Assembly: GCA_037044905.1 (NCBI GenBank) | Contig: JBAOKB010000042.1 | Location: 1-64,000 of the forward strand | Length of the DNA: 64,000 nt | DNA from: Hortaea werneckii | Lineage: Eukaryota; Ascomycota; Dothideomycetes; Mycosphaerellales; Teratosphaeriaceae | Direction: 5' to 3' | Shown: piece by piece, positions 32,927-42,982 of the stretch | How positions within the stretch are numbered: the stretch's first letter is position 1 | How the letters are laid out: the number at the start of each line of letters is the position of its first letter | The notes under the pieces: model-generated | Told to the model about the DNA's origin: nothing | Database searches by the model: none | What the model saw: only the letters and a program-made list of their open reading frames with translations | Position numbers and translations under genes: made by a program

Positions 32927-34543
32927 TGTGAGTATCACGCCAATCAATCAGTATGAATCAGCGACTCCAGAAACTTTTGTGTGGCGGTGAGATTTATGAG
33001 ACTGGACGTGTGAAGAGAGAGGGTTCCGCACGACTTGCCATTTGATGATAAGATGCTGTGTCTACTACTACTGATTGGCACATGTCATCCACAGGGGGAG
33101 ACAGGAAAGGCCAGCGAAGGTTTTTTGGGGCCGGCGCCATGGGGTCAAGATAGGGTGTCTGGGAAATAATTTGGACCATAGAATGAGCCCCATCTCGGCG
33201 ACGGAAATTCGACCCGCGGCCGTGCCAAGCTTTTGGTCTTACCGGGCAGGAACCGACCTTGGCATATGAAGATTGAAGATTGAAGGTTGAGGATGAGGTT
33301 GGATGGATGGTGGAGGATGAATGATGCTCATCATCTTCAGCCACCCTCAAGCGGTGGTCAGATGCCCACAAGTTCCGACGACATCCAGTTCCACAAAGCT
33401 CCTAGTCTTCATGCCCTAGGAAGTTGAGTGTCCAGCAAGGTCCCAAGTTATGGTGCAAACCACTGGATCATGACGCCCCTTACACCGTTGTAGTGTTACC
33501 GCAGATGTCTGAGTCTTGAAGTTCATCTTTAACGATTGGGGTGCGGTGCAACAAAATCGAGTGTAGGTCCCTGGTTGGATTGCAGTGCTACTGTGTCTGT
33601 CCACGGTCGGAAGTCTTTCCCTACTGCGATATTTACCTTCATATCTCTTATGTTGCCGCAGTGCAATTGCATCTATCGGAGCTAAGCGTCCATCCCTTCC
33701 AAGAGAGTGATATCCGGTGCAGCGATATTGACCCTTATGCCTCGTGCATTGTCGCAATGCTACTGCGTCTATGCGAAGCCGAGAGACCATCTCTGAAAGC
33801 AAAATGATTTCTAGAGCCATAATATGCAGCGTCAAGCCTTCGTTACATCGCAGCTCTACCAATTTGAGCGAGGTCCAATATCCATCTCGATGGACGATCT
33901 GCATCCCAGTGCTCGTAGCAGATGTAGCGTCCAGAGACCGCGATCATTTGAATTCCTCTTCCATAACCGCCGAACTAGTATGGGTTCTTCATGTCGTCTG
34001 TTCTAGTGGCTAAAGTCTTCTTCTCGAGCTGTGCGTACTAACTACTCGCTTACCGTTATCCTCGTAAGAGGTATTATGCCTTGCATCCCGGCGGGGTCCA
34101 TGTAACACCTACGATACTGCAGCCATAACGGCCGCTATGTCGTTTGCAACACCGCAGTCGGCTCAGAGATGATTTTTGCACCTTTATTTCCCACCCACTT
34201 ATCCGTTCATGTGCTTTGGTATTGGGAGACTTTACGAACGAAGAAGGATCTGGTACTGCTCTCCAACAAAACCGGCCTTCAATGTAATCTGGTACGCCAC
34301 TTCAGGCACATATAGCCGTAGTGTAAGCGGACGGGACGACATAGTCACGTTTGAGCTTAGCTGGGACTTCTTGCAGAGGACAAACACCTTGATCTTCCCC
34401 CATATGACCATACAGTGCTCTAAAATGATTTCTGGATTACGGAGATGATCTCTTCTCATAGGAGCCCCTCAACCCCAATCGCATCATTAATATTACCCCT
34501 TATGCTGCTCCTTCCGCACTTGCTCTGACAACCACCTCCCAGT
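32927..34543. other. 1.6-kb intergenic region with a degenerate tandem array
   Basis: Between the amidohydrolase (5' end) and an unrecognised minus-strand gene (3' end). The middle is a diverged tandem repeat, given separately. A 162-codon minus frame (33416-33904) is a by-product of that repeat. Confidence 0.5.
33540..33900. repeat. degenerate tandem repeat, 96-107 bp period
   Basis: At least three, probably four, diverged units. Anchor points: GCGATATTTACC at 33626, GCGATATTGACC at 33722 (96 bp on) and GCGTCAAGCC at 33829 (107 bp on), each preceded by CTGC/TGCA. Each is followed about 35 bp later by a core like TTGCCGCAGTGCAATTGC or TTGTCGCAATGCTACTGC. Copies share order but differ at many bases. 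Confidence 0.7.
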
Positions 34544-35161
34544 CTAACAACACCCCGGCACCAAGCCCAAAAACTGATCCATCCACGCCGAGCAAACAGA
34601 GCAATAAACATCAGTACTCCCGACCAGCTGTCCACTCACAAGACTAAGCTCAAGCTCAAGAACCTGATCAACCACCAAATCCTTTCTCCCACCGGATCCC
34701 TCACCCTTACCTCCATCCTGACGGTTCTTGGGACTAGGACCCGGCCTCTCAGGATCAACCAACACCCCCGTGGCCGTGATAAACTTGTACCCCGGATCCT
34801 CCCTCGGGAGCAAGTTCAACGTGATCCTAGACGGGAGTGTGATGACTACATCCGGCGCTCCCCCTTCCTCCCCCCTTCCCCTCCACTTCCCCGCATCGTA
34901 CTGCTCAATGTCCATCGCCTCTGCGCCGGACGTAGCTTGTCTCTCCTGCGCTTCTTGTCTTCGTACCTCGCTACAGGGGTCCAGGGGGATGTAGAGCGTA
35001 CATAAGTCCACTCGGCCGCAGCAGCCGCGGTGGTGGAGGTGCAGGTCTTGGTGGTGGAGGTTCTGCGATTCGGTGTCTAGGATCGAGAGGAGTCGGGTTG
35101 GGGGTACTGGGTCGCGGCGGAAGATGGGGACTTTGCAGAGGGGTTTGGTTTGCGTCGTCAT
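34544..35161 (-). CDS. hypothetical protein, possibly real
   Basis: A 205-codon frame with an ATG in good context (AAAATGACG). The sequence has a readable layout: a short basic start, a CCGRVDLCTLYIPLDPC block, an acidic/Gly linker, a beta-like segment DVVITLPSRITLNLLP, PGYKFITATGVLVDPERPGP, another hydrophobic segment (QVLELELSLVSGQLVG) and a C-terminal DVYCSVCSAWM then GCC. Cys are paired in short spacings, which hints at metal or disulfide binding. I know no family. Hydrophobic/hydrophilic alternation argues for coding; lack of any homologue in mind keeps confidence modest. Confidence 0.45.
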   Translation of the reverse strand: MTTQTKPLCKVPIFRRDPVPPTRLLSILDTESQNLHHQDLHLHHRGCCGRVDLCTLYIPLDPCSEVRRQEAQERQATSGAEAMDIEQYDAGKWRGRGEEGGAPDVVITLPSRITLNLLPREDPGYKFITATGVLVDPERPGPSPKNRQDGGKGEGSGGRKDLVVDQVLELELSLVSGQLVGSTDVYCSVCSAWMDQFLGLVPGCC

Positions 35162-36015
35162 TTTATCTTTCGGTGGGGAATTGTGCGTCTGTGGGTTTCT
35201 TACTTAAGGCCGACCTTTTCTTTTGGGACCGGTAGGTAGATAGCGCTTTCTAGAAGGTCGACAAAAACGTGACTCTTTTCCAAAGGAGGTATAGAGTATT
35301 TCGGGGCCACTCTCAGTCTTGATCTCTCCTGATCAACAGTCACTGCGGCTGTGTGCTCTTTCGAGTTTGTGCCCGACACAAACACAAACGTTACGACCAG
35401 CTTCTCTTCACGCGAGAGTCTCTGCCCATCCTTACCTCTTTTGACTGTCGCACGAGGCGAGGGCATGGAAACACAACTCTTGGTAAGCTTATTCGGCCTT
35501 CTCGCCCTCTTTGCTAAGGAATTAGCGTAAGGTATCTGGATGAGGTGCATCAGCATCTCCACCAGTTATACAGAGTAATAGAGGAAGGAGGTAGCCTATA
35601 GCCGCCAACAAGCTACTACATACCTCGACAGTAAGACAATATCCCACAAGCCATAGCGTGTATGTGAGTGAACAGAGAGGTTGAACGTTCGTAACCCCAG
35701 TGACACTAGGGCAGAGAAAGAAAGGCCAAAGCGGCAAAAGTGTTCTGTTGGAGGCTCATATGCTTTTTTGTGCTCGTACATACCACCATGACCATCTACG
35801 CTATCATCAAGAGCCCTCGCGGACGCCGAAACGCCACACTAACCCATTGTTCTCTCCTGTTTTCTCTCTGCTGTGTAGCGATACTCGGAACCTTTCTACC
35901 ACCGCCTTTCCCACTTCCCAGGAGATGAGTGAGCGGCAGCGGGCGCAGCTTCTGCTGCCTTTGGTCACTTTTCCCCACAATCGCTCGGAATAGACCCATA
36001 AGCTTAAACAGGCGT
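35162..36015. other. intergenic, only a doubtful small ORF
   Basis: Between an unrecognised gene and eIF2-beta, both minus strand. Apart from the doubtful frame at 35200-35556 I see only short overlapping frames in several directions. Confidence 0.4.
35200..35556 (-). CDS. possible small ORF upstream of the previous gene
   Basis: 118 codons from an ATG at 35556 to a stop 38 bp before the ATG of the neighbouring same-strand gene. The content (KLVVTFVFVSGTNSKEH, then RVAPKYSIPPLEKSHVFVDL) looks protein-like. I could not splice it in frame into the downstream gene with the GTAAGA donor and acceptors present. It may be an exon of an unresolved model, a 5' neighbour, or chance. Confidence 0.25.
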   Translation of the reverse strand: MLMHLIQIPYANSLAKRARRPNKLTKSCVSMPSPRATVKRGKDGQRLSREEKLVVTFVFVSGTNSKEHTAAVTVDQERSRLRVAPKYSIPPLEKSHVFVDLLESAIYLPVPKEKVGLK

Positions 36016-37079
36016 CTAAGCTTGCTGTCTCTTTCTCTTGCCAACCTGGGCGGAGAAACCGGTCTTGATGGCGGTGACAGATCGCCTGGAGCCGCACGAG
36101 TTGCACGTCACGAAGTAGAGACGGTTCTCGCCCTTGTTCAGCTCGGTGTCAGGGCTACGGCAGGTCTTGCACGTGACGTATTCCACTATTTATGTGTCAG
36201 CTTTGTCTGGTCCTTGCCCTTGTGCGTACGCGTGTGTCCATCGAGAGGCTAGATGGGTGTTGGGGCAATGACGGGCAATGACTTACCGATATATCTTCTC
36301 AGCACGTTCTCAATCTGCTTCTGCTGGAAACGACCCTTGATGACCAGTCGTCGCGAGCCGTCCACGGAACCCGAAGTACCCAATTCAGCGAACAGGAACT
36401 GCGTGACGTGCTCGTCCGTACGCTTCATACGCTTGCAGATCTCGGCAATGTTGGCGAAAATGGTCTTCTTGTTGCCTTCTCGCAGACACTGCGGCGGTGG
36501 GATCTTGTAGCTCTTGCCGCCGCTGCTGGCCAGGTCGGGATGGCTGTCGTGGAGCAGCGCGAAGAAGCGCGAGAGCAGGGATTCGTAGTTGATGGGTTTC
36601 TGCTCGTCGTGGGCCCAGATGCCCGTTCCCTTGACAAGGTCACCCTCCTGTACGCCAGTCGGTGCGGCATTTTCTTTGTCTTCAGAGGGGGCAGCAGCAT
36701 CGTCACCGGTGGCGCCCGCCTCGGCCAGTTTGGCCTCAAAGTCGTCCTCTGCACTCTTCGCCTTCTTCTTCTTCTTTTTCTTGAGCGCACTGAGGTCGAC
36801 TTCGCCGTCGTCTGCGACCTTCTCCTCGCCCCCTTCCTCGCCGTCATCCGTCTTCTTGGGCTTCTTGGATTTCTTCTTCTTGGCCAGCCCCTCGAACATC
36901 TGAGTCACTTCGTCCACGGCTTGGTCGCCTTCGCTCTTGCCGTGCGATTCAGCGGAATCTTTTTCGCCGGCTTCGGTCATGTTGGAGGAGGTGACCTGGC
37001 CGTCACCATCGACGATGGTCTGGCCGTCGGCAAAAGCCACGCTCTTTCGCGGCTTCAACTGCAGATCTTCGTCCGCCAT
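36016..37079 (-). CDS. SUI3: translation initiation factor eIF2 subunit beta
   Basis: Exons 37079-36287 and 36185-36016 flank a 101-bp intron (GTAAGT donor, AAATAG acceptor), giving 320 aa. The N-terminal half has the lysine blocks that bind eIF5 and eIF2B-epsilon (KKKKSKKPKK and LKKKKKKKAK). The folded core follows: YESLLSRFFALLHDSHPDLAS, YKIPPPQCLREGNKKTIFAN, HVTQFLFAELGTSGSVDG, RLVIKGRFQQKQIENVLRRY. The intron falls just before the C-terminal zinc ribbon, whose four Cys are all present (CKTC and CNSC). It forms eIF2 with alpha and gamma and helps in start-codon selection. The ATG at 37079 (MADEDLQL) is chosen over 41 extra upstream codons. Divergent from MIM2. Confidence 0.97.
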
Positions 37080-37422
37080 GTTATTGGGTGTGTGAAATGA
37101 AAGTGCAGTCGCAGCAACAATAATCCAGATGTGACTCCGCTGGCTCGCCTGGCCTGCCCCGCGACGGCATCCGATTTCTGGACGTTTCGGCCTGAGGTTC
37201 ACCGGCGGTCAGATTTCACTTTGTCCGATTAACTCCGAGCACGGGTCGGCTCCGAGGCTGCTTCCGCCGCGCATTGTCTGGATGAGGATGAGCTTCGAAT
37301 GGGGAGATCTGTATACAGCCCAAGACCATAAACATAATTACTTCAATTTCTTTCCGGCTGCTACGGCGGCACACATACTCACACCTCCCTCACTGTCCGC
37401 TCCGCCATTGTATTACTCAGCC
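37080..37422. promoter_or_regulatory. bidirectional promoter between eIF2-beta and MIM2
   Basis: The two ATGs face away across 343 bp. It holds CT-rich stretches near the MIM2 start and no TATA box. Confidence 0.55.
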
Positions 37423-37871
37423 ATGGACTTGTCCAGCTACGCCGACATCCAGACTCCCATCGAGGAGGACATCGAGCCAGTCGACTCCCTCCCCTCCTCC
37501 TCCGCCGGCAGCAGCACCTCCGAGTCGCCAAGTGACGACGACGAATACAGCGATGCAGAGCGGGAGTGGCGCGAGAGCTTGCAGCAGCTGGAGCTGCTCT
37601 TGACTATGGTTCTTGTGCCGTACCTGGGCAAATACTTTGGTAGGAAGTGCGCGTATTGGAGTATGTATACACTTTCTCTTTCTCGAGATGCTACCTGACA
37701 ATCACTTTCACCCCATCACAATACTACCCATGTCACACGGTTGCAATGCTAACCCTCAAAATCTCAGGCTGGGCCAAATTCATGGAATGGAAGTACCCCG
37801 TCTCTGTGGAAATAACAAGCTCGAGGGCTTTCAAGGGGGCGGGAGCGATCGAAGCTGCGGCCTCGCTATAG
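37423..37871 (+). CDS. MIM2: mitochondrial outer-membrane import protein Mim2
   Basis: Two exons, 37423-37660 and 37768-37871, with a GTATGT donor, CTAAC branch and CTCAG acceptor, give 113 aa. The N-terminal half is acidic and Ser-rich (DDDEYSDAEREWRESLQQ). Then comes a single hydrophobic segment, LELLLTMVLVPYLGKYFG, a basic flank RKCAYWSW and AKFMEWKYP, the signature of the fungal Mim2 family. Mim1/Mim2 form the MIM complex that inserts alpha-helical proteins into the mitochondrial outer membrane; the fission-yeast relative is Emr1. Its small size and one-pass topology fit. Family assignment is from memory of the motif. Placed head-to-head with eIF2-beta. Confidence 0.85.
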
Positions 37872-38114
37872 ATTGGGTCTCGAGCCCACGATCGTCATAC
37901 TATCTGGCATGGAGCGTACTGGACTTCCTCCTTCAGACCCGACAGAATGGAGTCTTCTCGGGGAATGACCAAACTTGGCCATACCATTGGAGATGGGCAC
38001 TGGAAGCACCATCATCATGATTCGCCCCCGCAATTGCAGCGTGAGGGGTGACAAACACTTAAGTGCAGGCGGACGCGCTTGGATCGAATGTTCAGAACAA
38101 GTTCATCTGCCGAA

Positions 38115-39389
38115 ATGGGTCAGTCACACAGTACGAGCACCTCATCGCCGCGTCCAATCACAGGAGCTCGCAAACATAAAGTCGGCAGACAAGACTCCCT
38201 GCTCGAGACTCCGGCCCTGTGGAACAATGGACCTTCTCGCAATGCACCTAATATTCCGTCCCAGGAGATTGTGATACCCATTCAGGAGCTTCGTCCGGCA
38301 CCTCCGCCCAACCGCAGACCTAGCTATATACCTGCAGTCATTTTCTCCCCTCATAACATCCGGACGCCAACACAACAAACAACTGCCAGTGGCCGCCGAA
38401 AATCACTCCCTGGTATTCGAAGAGCCCCAAGATTGCTTGTTGCACATCCGCCTGTCCTGCATGACGATGACGAGTCAGACACCGATCAAGGCAGCGATGA
38501 TGGCGGTGAAGACACCGACACCGATCTACAAAGTGTTTGCTCCAATTCTCACACCCCTCGAAGCGACCGTCCTAAGACTCCATTAACCGATCGACCCCCA
38601 ACACCATGGGCCGACACAAGCGATTCCGAAGCCGAAGAACCTCCCACATCACCTCTAAGCCCCAAACAAACCCCCTCTACGCTCCCCACTCCACTCTCTC
38701 TAATCCAAACCACCCTGGCCAACACCCCCGGCATCGTAGTGAAAAGATACTTCACCCGCTACCCACGCTGCTGCAACGCCCTCTGGCTCGACCAATGCTA
38801 CCTCTCCACCACCACCTCCTCCTCCTGCACCTCCCCATCGTCCTCCTCCCACCTCGAAGACACAATCCTCCCCAGCCCCGCGCAAGCCCTCTGTCCCCGG
38901 TGTCTGCACCGCTTGCACTTCACCGTCCACCGTCTGGGCACGAAGACAGGCTGTTTCGACCCGGACACCGAAGCCGCTTCCCATGCGTCGCAGAGACGTC
39001 ATGCTTGTTGTGGTCGTCCCAGGGTCACCGGTATCGCGTTCAAATTCGATGTTGTGGAGGCGGCGTGGGTGCATGAGCAGTTGAGGCGGTGGAAGGCGGC
39101 GGGGGAGGCTAGTGCGGCGGCTGCGGCGGCGATCCAGCGGGTTTGTGGTCTGCAGCCTGTTGTTGATGATGAGAGGGGGGAGTGGAGGATGGGGGGTAGG
39201 GTCGGGAGTGGTGGGGGGGTTTTGGTTGGGGAGGCAGATGGTGGGGAGGAGAGGGAGGAGGTGGGGGAGGTCGATCCGGGACTTTTTTTGATTGGAGATG
39301 ATGAGGATGAGGATGAGGGGGATGGATGGGGTATCTGTGGGTATGGAGAGGAAGGTCGAAGAGGAGGAGGAGGGAGGGAGGGGATTTAA
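38115..39389 (+). CDS. disordered acidic protein with Cys-rich centre
   Basis: 424 aa if translation begins at the ATG at 38115 (MGQSHSTS, purine at -3 and G at +4, and an N-myristoylation-like MGxxxS); a further ATG at 38088 (MFRTSSSAEM) would add nine residues. The first half is Ser/Thr/Pro-rich with acidic runs and SP/TP motifs (PKTPLTDRPPTP, EEPPTSPLSPKQTPS). The centre holds a Cys cluster: YPRCCNALWLD, QALCPRCLHRLHF, KTGCFDPD, HACCGRPRVTG, spacing that could bind zinc. A long Gly/Glu tail made of GGG/GAG codons follows (GDDEDEDEGD). I do not recognise a family; membrane attachment is inference from the myristoyl motif. Confidence 0.6.
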   Translation: MGQSHSTSTSSPRPITGARKHKVGRQDSLLETPALWNNGPSRNAPNIPSQEIVIPIQELRPAPPPNRRPSYIPAVIFSPHNIRTPTQQTTASGRRKSLPGIRRAPRLLVAHPPVLHDDDESDTDQGSDDGGEDTDTDLQSVCSNSHTPRSDRPKTPLTDRPPTPWADTSDSEAEEPPTSPLSPKQTPSTLPTPLSLIQTTLANTPGIVVKRYFTRYPRCCNALWLDQCYLSTTTSSSCTSPSSSSHLEDTILPSPAQALCPRCLHRLHFTVHRLGTKTGCFDPDTEAASHASQRRHACCGRPRVTGIAFKFDVVEAAWVHEQLRRWKAAGEASAAAAAAIQRVCGLQPVVDDERGEWRMGGRVGSGGGVLVGEADGGEEREEVGEVDPGLFLIGDDEDEDEGDGWGICGYGEEGRRGGGGREGI

Positions 39390-39964
39390 TTGGACGGTTG
39401 AGCGGGTTCAGACGTTCTTCTGAATGATGAGGATGAGAGAGGGGTGGGGGCCCCTTGGTTGAAATGTCTGTTTTTTTTTTTTTTTACTTCCAGTTTTGGT
39501 ATCTCAAGAGAGAACTCTCAAGGACTGATATGGTTTTCCGTATTTTTCCATTTAATCCCTCTTTCTCTCTTTCCCTGAAAGAAAAAAAAAAAGAAAAAAA
39601 TTTACTAGGAATGAATATTCGGGCCCTTGACACATACATAGCATGGTTCTCTATGGTTCCTTTCTCCTTTTCTTCTCTCCTCCGTCCGCCCTTTTCCCCT
39701 TAACCTTTTCTTTCTCTTCTCTCCCTTCCCACTTTCTCCTGCTTACGTTGTCCCCTGTTTTCGTTTTTCTTTTTTTTTTTTTTTTCTTTCTTCTTTGGTT
39801 TCGAAGGACCCCCTTCCGCAATCTTCTCGTTCTTTGCGGGGGTTTCTACATGCCCCGCACGCACAATCGAAATATCCACACAAGGTGTCATGCAACAGAT
39901 GTACCCCTTCCCCTCCTTCATCTACCCTTTTTTTATTCTTTTTTTTTTTTCTCTCTCTCCCTCT

Positions 39965-39990
39965 CCCCCCCCCCCCCCCCCCCCCCCCCC
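39965..39990. repeat. homopolymer run, C26
   Basis: Twenty-six uninterrupted C on the plus strand after a CT microsatellite-like stretch. Long C/G homopolymers are rare in fungal genomes and may be miscounted by sequencing. Confidence 0.9.
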
Positions 39991-40192
39991 TCCTCTACCT
40001 ACCTGCCTCTACAGGTTTCTATCTACTTGCAAGAAATTTGTCCCTAAAGGGCGTTTTTAGTCTGTAATAGGAATCTCGCCGGTTTTTTTCCCCCTTCTTT
40101 TCTTCTTTTTTCTTTAGCTTTCTCCCCTATTCTCCCTCTTTCTTCCTACAAAAGAAGGAAGACCTATGTTAAAGGGTACTAGAAGGGTAGTA

Positions 40193-40270
40193 GGGAAGAG
40201 TAGGAGGGAAGAGTAGGAGGGAAGAGTAGGAGGGAAGAGTAGTAGGGAAGAGTAGTAGGGCAAAGTATTA
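40193..40270. repeat. 13-bp tandem repeat, six copies
   Basis: Six head-to-tail units of GGGAAGAGTAGGA: three perfect, the next two ending GTA instead of GGA, and the last degenerate (GGGCAAAGTATTA). It lies in non-coding polypurine sequence. Confidence 0.92.
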
Positions 40271-40314
40271 AGGGATAGTCATAAGGGAAAGAAAGGAAGG
40301 GGGAGGGGAAAGGC

Positions 40315-40363
40315 AAAAAAAAAAAAAAAAAAAGGGAAGGGGGGGGGGGAGGGGGTCGGGGAG
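40315..40363 (+). repeat. A19 run followed by G-rich, G-quadruplex-capable tract
   Basis: Nineteen A are followed by GGGAAGG, a run of G and further GGGGG and GGGG blocks with 1-2 nt loops. That meets the usual four-G-run rule for intramolecular quadruplexes. Confidence 0.7.
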
Positions 40364-40712
40364 GAAAAAAGGAGAGGAAAGAGATCTCTTAACACATCCG
40401 TATTGTAACGTTAAGGGATCTGTACATATATACACATGTCTAAGTAAAAAGTTTTTTAAACATCAAGTAGCGGGTTCTCCCTTTCCCCACTACTCCCTCT
40501 CAGAGTTTCGTTACCCTTCGGCTCCTCCGCTCCTTATTCTTTCTCCGTAACTCCTTCTTTGTTGATCTTGAGGTATCTCCCTGGCCCATGGTCCCCAAAA
40601 AGGGCCGGGAAAAAAGCACTCCCATCTCCCCCTACAGCAGCTCCCCCCTTTTCTCCTCTGATCGCTAGGCTAGTATCACATCATCAAAACCCCTCCCACC
40701 CACCATTTCCCT

Positions 40713-41633
40713 CTACCTCTGCACCCGCTGCTGCCCCATCTCCTTCCTACCCATCTTCCCCCTCCCCACCGGCTGCCGCGCCTCCGCCATCACAGGCTCC
40801 TCAGCGCGCTTCGCATCGATAGCACGCTGCTGCTCAATCGCGCCTACGCCGCTGACTAACAACTTCTCCTCCACTTTCCGCCCTTCCTCCAACAACTCCC
40901 TCCGTCGCAGACCCTCGAGCTCCGCTTTGCGCTCCGCGGTCAGGAGCCATTCGCGCGGGAATTTGGGTTTGGGCGTGCGTTTCACGTGTCGGGTATCGAG
41001 GGGCACGTCGGCGAACGTATCCGTTGAGTCCTTGGCTTCGGAAAGCAGTTTCTGGATCGTGTCGCCTAGGAAGCGTTTGTTCTGGGCTTGGGTCTCGAAG
41101 CTTTCGCAGTTCATCTTGATCGTGCCGGTGGTGGGGTTATAGCGGGGACCGGCGAGCTTGCAGAGTTTGGTCCGCTGCGGAGGGGTCAGGGACTGGATGT
41201 GGGCGGGTTGGAATTCGACGACGACTTTGCGGCTCGCCGGGTGGTGTTCGCCCATGTAGGTCGTGTAACGCCAGCGGAGCGGGAGGGCTTTGCGGTCCGG
41301 TGGAGTGAAGGGTTGATGGAGGGTGGTGAGGAGCGGCATTTCCCACGCGGCGATGCGGACCATGTCGCGGAGTTCGCGGTGCTGTTCCAGCTCGGAGTGG
41401 CCGAGGGAGGAGATGTCGTCTTCTTCGTAGATGGGGTCGCGGGTGGCATGTTGAGAGGATTCGGGGAAGGGAGTCAGGAATTGGGATTCTTCGCCTGCGT
41501 GGGCGGGATTGGCGGATTGGGGGGAGGAGTTGGTGAATGATCGGAAGGGTTGTTGGCTTCGTTGCGGGAGAGATGGTTGTGCGCGGGAGAGATAGGAAGC
41601 CTGACGGCATACGCGCTTGAATGGGGCGGCCAT
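40713..41633 (-). CDS. RSM24: mitochondrial ribosomal small-subunit protein mS35
   Basis: 306 aa from the ATG at 41633 (MAAPFKRVCRQASYLSR), a basic, Arg/Ser start suited to a mitochondrial presequence; the frame extends 15 codons more but with weaker context. The core matches the MRP-S28/mS35 family: MVRIAAWEMPLLTTLHQPF, LPLRWRYTTYMGEHHPA, RKVVVEFQPAHIQSLTPPQR, GPRYNPTTGTIKMNCESFET, AQNKRFLGDTIQKLLSEAKD and TFADVPLDTRHVKR. In yeast this is Rsm24. It is part of the mitoribosome small subunit. The C-terminal ~70 residues are a charged extension. Its 5' end faces ALG13 across 633 bp. Confidence 0.93.
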   Translation of the reverse strand: MAAPFKRVCRQASYLSRAQPSLPQRSQQPFRSFTNSSPQSANPAHAGEESQFLTPFPESSQHATRDPIYEEDDISSLGHSELEQHRELRDMVRIAAWEMPLLTTLHQPFTPPDRKALPLRWRYTTYMGEHHPASRKVVVEFQPAHIQSLTPPQRTKLCKLAGPRYNPTTGTIKMNCESFETQAQNKRFLGDTIQKLLSEAKDSTDTFADVPLDTRHVKRTPKPKFPREWLLTAERKAELEGLRRRELLEEGRKVEEKLLVSGVGAIEQQRAIDAKRAEEPVMAEARQPVGRGKMGRKEMGQQRVQR

Positions 41634-42266
41634 GATGTGAGGAGATGTGTGAGGAGTATCGCACTCAATCAATCTCAATCGGAGTCTTGGTTAAAGGCGT
41701 CGCTGAGCATCGATATGGTTACCTACTCAGTAGTACATAGTAGGTATAGAATGTCAGGCCCATGCCCAATCGCTCGGGTGCAGCCAGCCGCGGAAGTGCT
41801 CGGACCAAGTGAACAGTCAGCCAGATGGAAGCATTCTCCAGCCAAAAGTCGTGATAAGACATCAAGATATCTGCATCCGAGATTGGAAATGGATGCCATC
41901 ATCACCTGCACTTCCGGTTCGGATGATTGGATGGGACCCCACCTCCCACCTCCCACCTGCCATTCTCCGACTTCCCACCTGTACTACTACTACCTGAAGT
42001 AGGTAGAGGTGCACACAACATCTCCCCGCCTCAGGCAACCGAAGATCGAAGTCCTGCATAAGTAGGTTTCGGGCTACCATCCCTCAAGGTTAGCATTGGG
42101 TTCGCTATTCCTCCCTGCATCCATTCCATTACCTTTAGGTACATATCTCAGATAGCTCCCATATCCCAACATAGTAAGCTCGTCCACCAACCACAACACC
42201 CATCGATCGCACCTTCTCTCCCTCTCTCTTTCCCCCGTCTCCTCCCGAACAAGCTCCTCTTCACCC
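41634..42266. promoter_or_regulatory. bidirectional promoter between mS35 and ALG13
   Basis: 633 bp between divergent start codons. It has a CACCTCCCACCTCCCACCTG block near 41939 and polypyrimidine sequence before ALG13. No TATA box is evident. Confidence 0.45.
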
Positions 42267-42982
42267 ATGGCGACTTCCCCCAAAACCTGCTTCGTCACCA
42301 TCGGCGCCACTGCCTCCTTCGCCGCCCTCATCCGCGCCGCCCTTTCCTCCGACACCCTTTCCGCTTTAAGCAAGCTCGGCTATACCGATCTCGTCGTGCA
42401 GTACGGCCAAGATGGGAAGGAGCTCTTCGATAGCGCCATGCAGCAGGTGAAGACGGCGGGGAGTATCAATGTCAATGTTACGGGGTTCGATCTGGATAAG
42501 GCGGGTCTGGGCAAGTACATGAGACAGGCGAAGGGCGGTAGTGGGTCGCGAGGGGGTCAGGAGGGTGTTGTCGTTAGTCATGCTGGTATGTTCATGCTCC
42601 TTCCTTCCCTCTTTCGTCTCTACCTCTCTCGTGCTTGCCGTAGGACTGTGATGGGCAGTTCTGTTCATGAGGCCGCATTCTCACCCTCCCCTCCTTCTTC
42701 CCAGGCTCCGGAACCATCCTCGACGCGTTACGAATAGCAGTCCCCATCATCGTAGTCCCCAACCCCGACCTCCTCGATAACCACCAGGTCGAGCTGGCCG
42801 AAGCCCTTGCAGAACAGGATTACGTCGTCCATGGCAAGCTCGAACAGCTTCCCAAGGCGTTACAGGATGCCGAACAGCTTCGCCAGCGCCAAAAGGCTTG
42901 GCCGCCTGTCAACGCTGGCGTGCAGCGGGAGGCGAAAGGGTTGAAGGGCATTCTGGATGAGGAGATGGGGTATTTGGATTAA
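42267..42982 (+). CDS. ALG13: UDP-GlcNAc transferase subunit Alg13
   Basis: Exons 42267-42585 and 42705-42982 flank a 119-bp intron (GTATGT donor, CCCAG acceptor), giving 198 aa. The start CCCATGGCG is followed by KTCFVTIGATASFAALI, the Alg13 nucleotide-binding start. Then TDLVVQYGQDGKELF and VVVSHAGSGTILDALR (the splice falls inside the SHAGSGT loop that contacts UDP-GlcNAc), IAVPIIVVPNPDLLDNHQVE and LAEALAEQDYVV. With the membrane anchor Alg14 it adds the second GlcNAc of the dolichol-linked oligosaccharide on the cytosolic face of the ER. All landmarks are present; there is a short insertion (GGSGSRGGQEG) before the loop. Confidence 0.95.

Larger units (their letters stand above)
39390..40712. 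other. low-complexity intergenic region
   Basis: 1.3 kb of polypyrimidine then polypurine sequence with long homopolymers, a 13-bp tandem repeat and G-runs (listed separately). The plus-strand frames here are Phe/Pro/Ser-only low complexity and are not genes. Confidence 0.6.

Noticed and set aside
33416..33904. 162-codon minus-strand frame with internally repeated residues
   Set aside because: The internal repeats come from the degenerate DNA tandem array, not from a protein repeat under selection.
39643..40067. Phe/Pro/Ser-rich plus-strand frames
   Set aside because: They read through polypyrimidine tracts and homopolymers; low complexity without coding character.
40193..40270. Telomere-like or CRISPR-like reading of the 13-bp repeat
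   Set aside because: The unit is purine-rich and tandem without spacers, and it does not match the fungal telomere repeat.
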